Source: JBCCGL01 sp039029275
GTDB taxonomy: Bacteria > Pseudomonadota > Gammaproteobacteria > JBCCGL01
Direction of reading: 5' to 3'
Assembly (NCBI GenBank): GCA_039029275.1
Contig: JBCCGL010000005.1
Location: 186,001-250,000 of the forward strand
Length of the DNA stretch: 64,000 nucleotides
Part shown: positions 61,669 through 64,000 of the stretch, in pieces
How the letters are laid out: every line of letters begins with the position of its first letter
Numbering within the stretch: the first letter of the stretch is position 1
Program-made: the position numbers and the translations under genes
Notes under the pieces: model-generated
What the model was told of the DNA's origin: nothing
The model's database searches: none
What the model saw: only the letters and a program-made list of their open reading frames with translations

Positions 61669-63063
61669 TTACGCGGATAACGAATTTGCGTAATACGCGA
61701 GGATGCTTTTGGATTCGTCCGGGACTGTGTAACGCCCGTCCTCATCGCAATCGACGATATGCCTGAACACCAGCATCTCCAACGCTGTTGCCAAACTAAA
61801 GTGTTGCGTGGTTTGTGGAATCCCGATCACGGCACCGTTGGATTCGGATTCACTGACGATTGATTTTGCGTGAGTGAGCAACGCATCTTCAGACGCCGGA
61901 TATTCGCTTGTTTGCAGAAGCGCACGCGCAACGACGGCAACAGGCAGCACCGGAATCAAACCGCGCAGATCATCGAGCAAGGCGTTCGCGAGCGGCTCAA
62001 CATCTTTTAGTCCTCTGCCCGCATCGACTAATTCAGGATGACTATTCAGGTAGTCGCGCATTGAAATTGGTCGACCGAATGCGGCGCTGGCGTACCCAAG
62101 CCGACGCCAGCGACTGCCGATCATCAAACGAATATTTTTAAGCACAAAAACTATTGTTGTTTTGATCGCAAACCATGCCGAACGTCGCTCGGCGTTTTCA
62201 TCCAGCCCGCGCAGCAATGTGCGATCCTCGAGCGTGCGATCATAATTGATGCCCACCGGAACGAGCACGACATCACGATCGCGTTGCGGGACGAAATCAC
62301 GCAGCATGTACCCAAGAAAACCGAGCTTCGGTGGACGCAACTTTCCGTCTTTGCTGAGGCCGCCTTCGATGAATACGGCCTGACAAACGCCCTCGCGCGA
62401 CGCCATATTCACGTAGCGCTCCAGCACTTTACGATACAGCGAGTTACGCGAATTGCGCCGCACGAAAAATCCCCCCATCGATTTCACCAGCGTTTGCAGG
62501 GGCCAGATACGCGCCCACTCGCCAACCGCATAAGACAACGCGGTGCGCTCGGCGACCAAACAGGACACGAGCACGTAATCCATATTACTGCGGTGATTCA
62601 TCACGAACACGACGGTTGCATCTGGATCGATCTCGGCAAAACGTTTGTCGTCGAGCTGTGCAATACGCACCCGATAAAGCCGCTGCGCTATACCGCGCGC
62701 AAACCAATAGCCCAAGCGAAAATACATATACGCGTTGAACGCGGGAACGATTTCGCGCGCGTAGCGGCTGACTTTTGTGCGCAGGACTTCGCGCGCTTCA
62801 CCGCTGGATTGTGCCTCCTCATTGATCGCCGCGATGACTTCCGGGTCGTGAACGAGGCGGTCAATCAAGGTTTGGCGACGCGTGAGTTGAAACGGACGCA
62901 GCTCGATTTGCAGACGTGTGTTGACGTCTTCTATAACGCGACTGACTCGACGACGCAGGATGATGCGAATGCTTGGCAAGAGTAACCAGCTGACGCTGGC
63001 GACCAGTGCTATCAGAACCAGCGCGGTAAACAGCCAGATTGGAATGGTGATGGTTTCCGCCAC
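61669..63063 (-). CDS. PlsB-like glycerol-3-phosphate acyltransferase family protein
   Basis: The 464-residue protein has an N-terminal membrane helix (about 6-30), then an acyltransferase domain with the HxxxxD motif in NHRSNMDYVL and a later VFIEGGLSKDGKLRPPK corresponding to the PlsB EGGRSR box. PlsB itself is over 800 residues, so this is a shorter paralogue that could acylate glycerol-3-phosphate or another lipid precursor. It starts with GTG at 63063, 45 bp after the aminotransferase gene. Confidence 0.82.
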   Translation of the reverse strand: MAETITIPIWLFTALVLIALVASVSWLLLPSIRIILRRRVSRVIEDVNTRLQIELRPFQLTRRQTLIDRLVHDPEVIAAINEEAQSSGEAREVLRTKVSRYAREIVPAFNAYMYFRLGYWFARGIAQRLYRVRIAQLDDKRFAEIDPDATVVFVMNHRSNMDYVLVSCLVAERTALSYAVGEWARIWPLQTLVKSMGGFFVRRNSRNSLYRKVLERYVNMASREGVCQAVFIEGGLSKDGKLRPPKLGFLGYMLRDFVPQRDRDVVLVPVGINYDRTLEDRTLLRGLDENAERRSAWFAIKTTIVFVLKNIRLMIGSRWRRLGYASAAFGRPISMRDYLNSHPELVDAGRGLKDVEPLANALLDDLRGLIPVLPVAVVARALLQTSEYPASEDALLTHAKSIVSESESNGAVIGIPQTTQHFSLATALEMLVFRHIVDCDEDGRYTVPDESKSILAYYANSLSA

Positions 63064-63108
63064 GCTAGCTCGCCGTTGTAATTCTCATCGGCAGAATAGC
63101 GGATTTTG

Positions 63109-64000
63109 CTACAAGGTGCCGACTGCGTATTGCAGTCGTTGCATCGCGCGCGACACCGTCTCGCGACTGCACGCGACGTTGAGACGCATAAAACCCCTGC
63201 CCTCTTCGCCGAAGATCATGCCTTCGTCCAGGTACAGTTTAGCCGTCTCAAAGAACAGCGATTTCAGCTCGCTATGTTCGAGCCCCAAATCGCGACAGTC
63301 AAGCCACATCAGGTAGGTAGCCTGCAAATCAAGCGGTTTTATTTGCGGGATATTGTCTGCCAAAAACGTGCGCACGAATTCAATATTGCCGTGAATTTGT
63401 GCAATCGCGGCGCCCAGCCATTCGTCACCCTCTTCGTACGCTGCCTGGGTTGCGGCGATACCAAACGGACTCATCGTGAACAGTCCGGTCGAATAAATTT
63501 CCTTACGTACTGCCTCGCGTAGATCGGAGTCTTCAATGATCATATTGGCAGTTTGCAATCCGGCGACATTGAACGATTTGCTCGGAGCGGTACAGATGAT
63601 TGATCGTGCGCGTAACTCCGGCGAGAGTCGTCCGTACGCAAAGAAGTCGCCACCGGGCATGATAAGGTCAGCATGAATTTCATCGGCGACAACAATCACA
63701 TTGTTGCACACGCAAATTTCAGCGAATCGTTCCAGCTCGGCGCGTGTCCAAATTCGCCCGACCGGATTGTGCGGCGAACACAGCAATACAATTTTTACCA
63801 GCGGATCGCGGGCTTTTTCTTCAAGATCATCGAAGTCCATGTCATAGCGCGCGCCGTCAAAACGCAGCGAATTACTCTCCGAGATTCGATCGTTGTTCAC
63901 TGCCGCGTAGGTAAACGGGTGATAAACCGGACGTTGGATCAGGACTTTATCGCCAGGTTGGGTAAGGCGCTTGACGATGAGGTGAATGCCGGGCACGACA
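63109..64000 (-). CDS. MalY/PatB-family aminotransferase (C-S lyase type), N-terminus beyond window
   Basis: The frame is open through the right edge, so only the C-terminal three quarters of a PLP fold-type I protein is seen (about 297 residues of roughly 390). CSPHNPVGRIW, VADEIHADL and the PLP lysine in APSKSFNVAGLQ match the MalY/PatB branch. These enzymes cleave cystathionine or other cysteine S-conjugates, or act as aminotransferases. Together with the two gamma-class enzymes upstream it makes a third sulfur amino acid enzyme in 10 kb. Confidence 0.87.
   Translation of the reverse strand, partial: VVPGIHLIVKRLTQPGDKVLIQRPVYHPFTYAAVNNDRISESNSLRFDGARYDMDFDDLEEKARDPLVKIVLLCSPHNPVGRIWTRAELERFAEICVCNNVIVVADEIHADLIMPGGDFFAYGRLSPELRARSIICTAPSKSFNVAGLQTANMIIEDSDLREAVRKEIYSTGLFTMSPFGIAATQAAYEEGDEWLGAAIAQIHGNIEFVRTFLADNIPQIKPLDLQATYLMWLDCRDLGLEHSELKSLFFETAKLYLDEGMIFGEEGRGFMRLNVACSRETVSRAMQRLQYAVGTL

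Overview
The window looks like the chromosome of a gammaproteobacterium, probably marine or sediment-dwelling. The reasons are gene content and order: hisB-hisH-hisA-hisF-hisI-hisE followed directly by tatA-tatB-tatC, rpmB-rpmG, adjacent folB and folK, a CpxP/RstAB-like envelope stress module and a YeiE/YeiH-like pair. Marine-type functions are also present: taurine aminotransferase, a DddP-like M24 protein, a tungsten aldehyde oxidoreductase and a B12-dependent acyl-CoA mutase. I cannot name the genus. Most of the window has an even, moderately GC-rich composition. The main exception is an AT-rich block at about 9.8-14.17 kb, with a smaller AT-rich gene near 43.3-43.8 kb.

Layout. 0-9.8 kb: folate genes (folB, folK), ribosomal proteins L28 and L33, a two-receiver regulator, a fatty acid desaturase, a Gld-type ABC exporter with a DUF4340 partner, mutM, an HDOD protein and a small secreted protein. 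9.8-14.2 kb: AT-rich island with an ABHD18-like hydrolase, a sodium:solute-symporter-like carrier and a two-TM protein. The island runs into the 3' end of an LplT/Aas-type MFS gene. 15.4-20.4 kb: an HTH regulator, a GAF-PAS-GGDEF diguanylate cyclase and a Spy/CpxP-like protein with an RstA/RstB-like two-component system, preceded by a phased GTTAC array. 20.5-23.6 kb: AEC transporter, taurine-pyruvate aminotransferase and CBS protein. 23.6-30.0 kb: the his-tat operon on the minus strand, interrupted by a GNAT gene. 30.2-33.4 kb: a membrane Ser/Thr kinase and an SGNH hydrolase.

33.9-40.4 kb: a tungsten aldehyde oxidoreductase operon (Fe-S subunit, W subunit, FAD subunit, MoaD-like carrier, an unknown 90-residue protein, a GFA protein, moaA), then a CsaA-like protein and an unknown protein. 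40.4-45 kb: EamA transporter, DddP-like protein, HAD dehalogenase, GNAT, a small heat-shock protein with a likely ROSE-type RNA thermometer, and a GFA-family pseudogene that carries two in-frame TAA codons. 45-48.8 kb: MeaB GTPase and a two-subunit B12-dependent acyl-CoA mutase, divergent from a TetR regulator. 48.9-53.6 kb: Kv-type channel, LtrA, queF and queC-queD-queE. 53.8-64 kb: a small protein, an MFS carrier, two gamma-class PLP sulfur enzymes around a LysR/YeiH pair, an EamA carrier, a VOC protein, a PlsB-like acyltransferase and a MalY/PatB-type aminotransferase cut by the right edge.

Three themes link the genes: sulfur and organosulfur handling, CoA-ester and aldehyde metabolism needing W or B12 cofactors, and envelope stress sensing. 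No rRNA, tRNA, CRISPR array or transposase was seen. The best candidates for something undescribed are the AT-rich three-gene cassette, the acyl-CoA mutase lacking the methylmalonyl-binding arginine, and the 90-residue protein of the tungsten operon.
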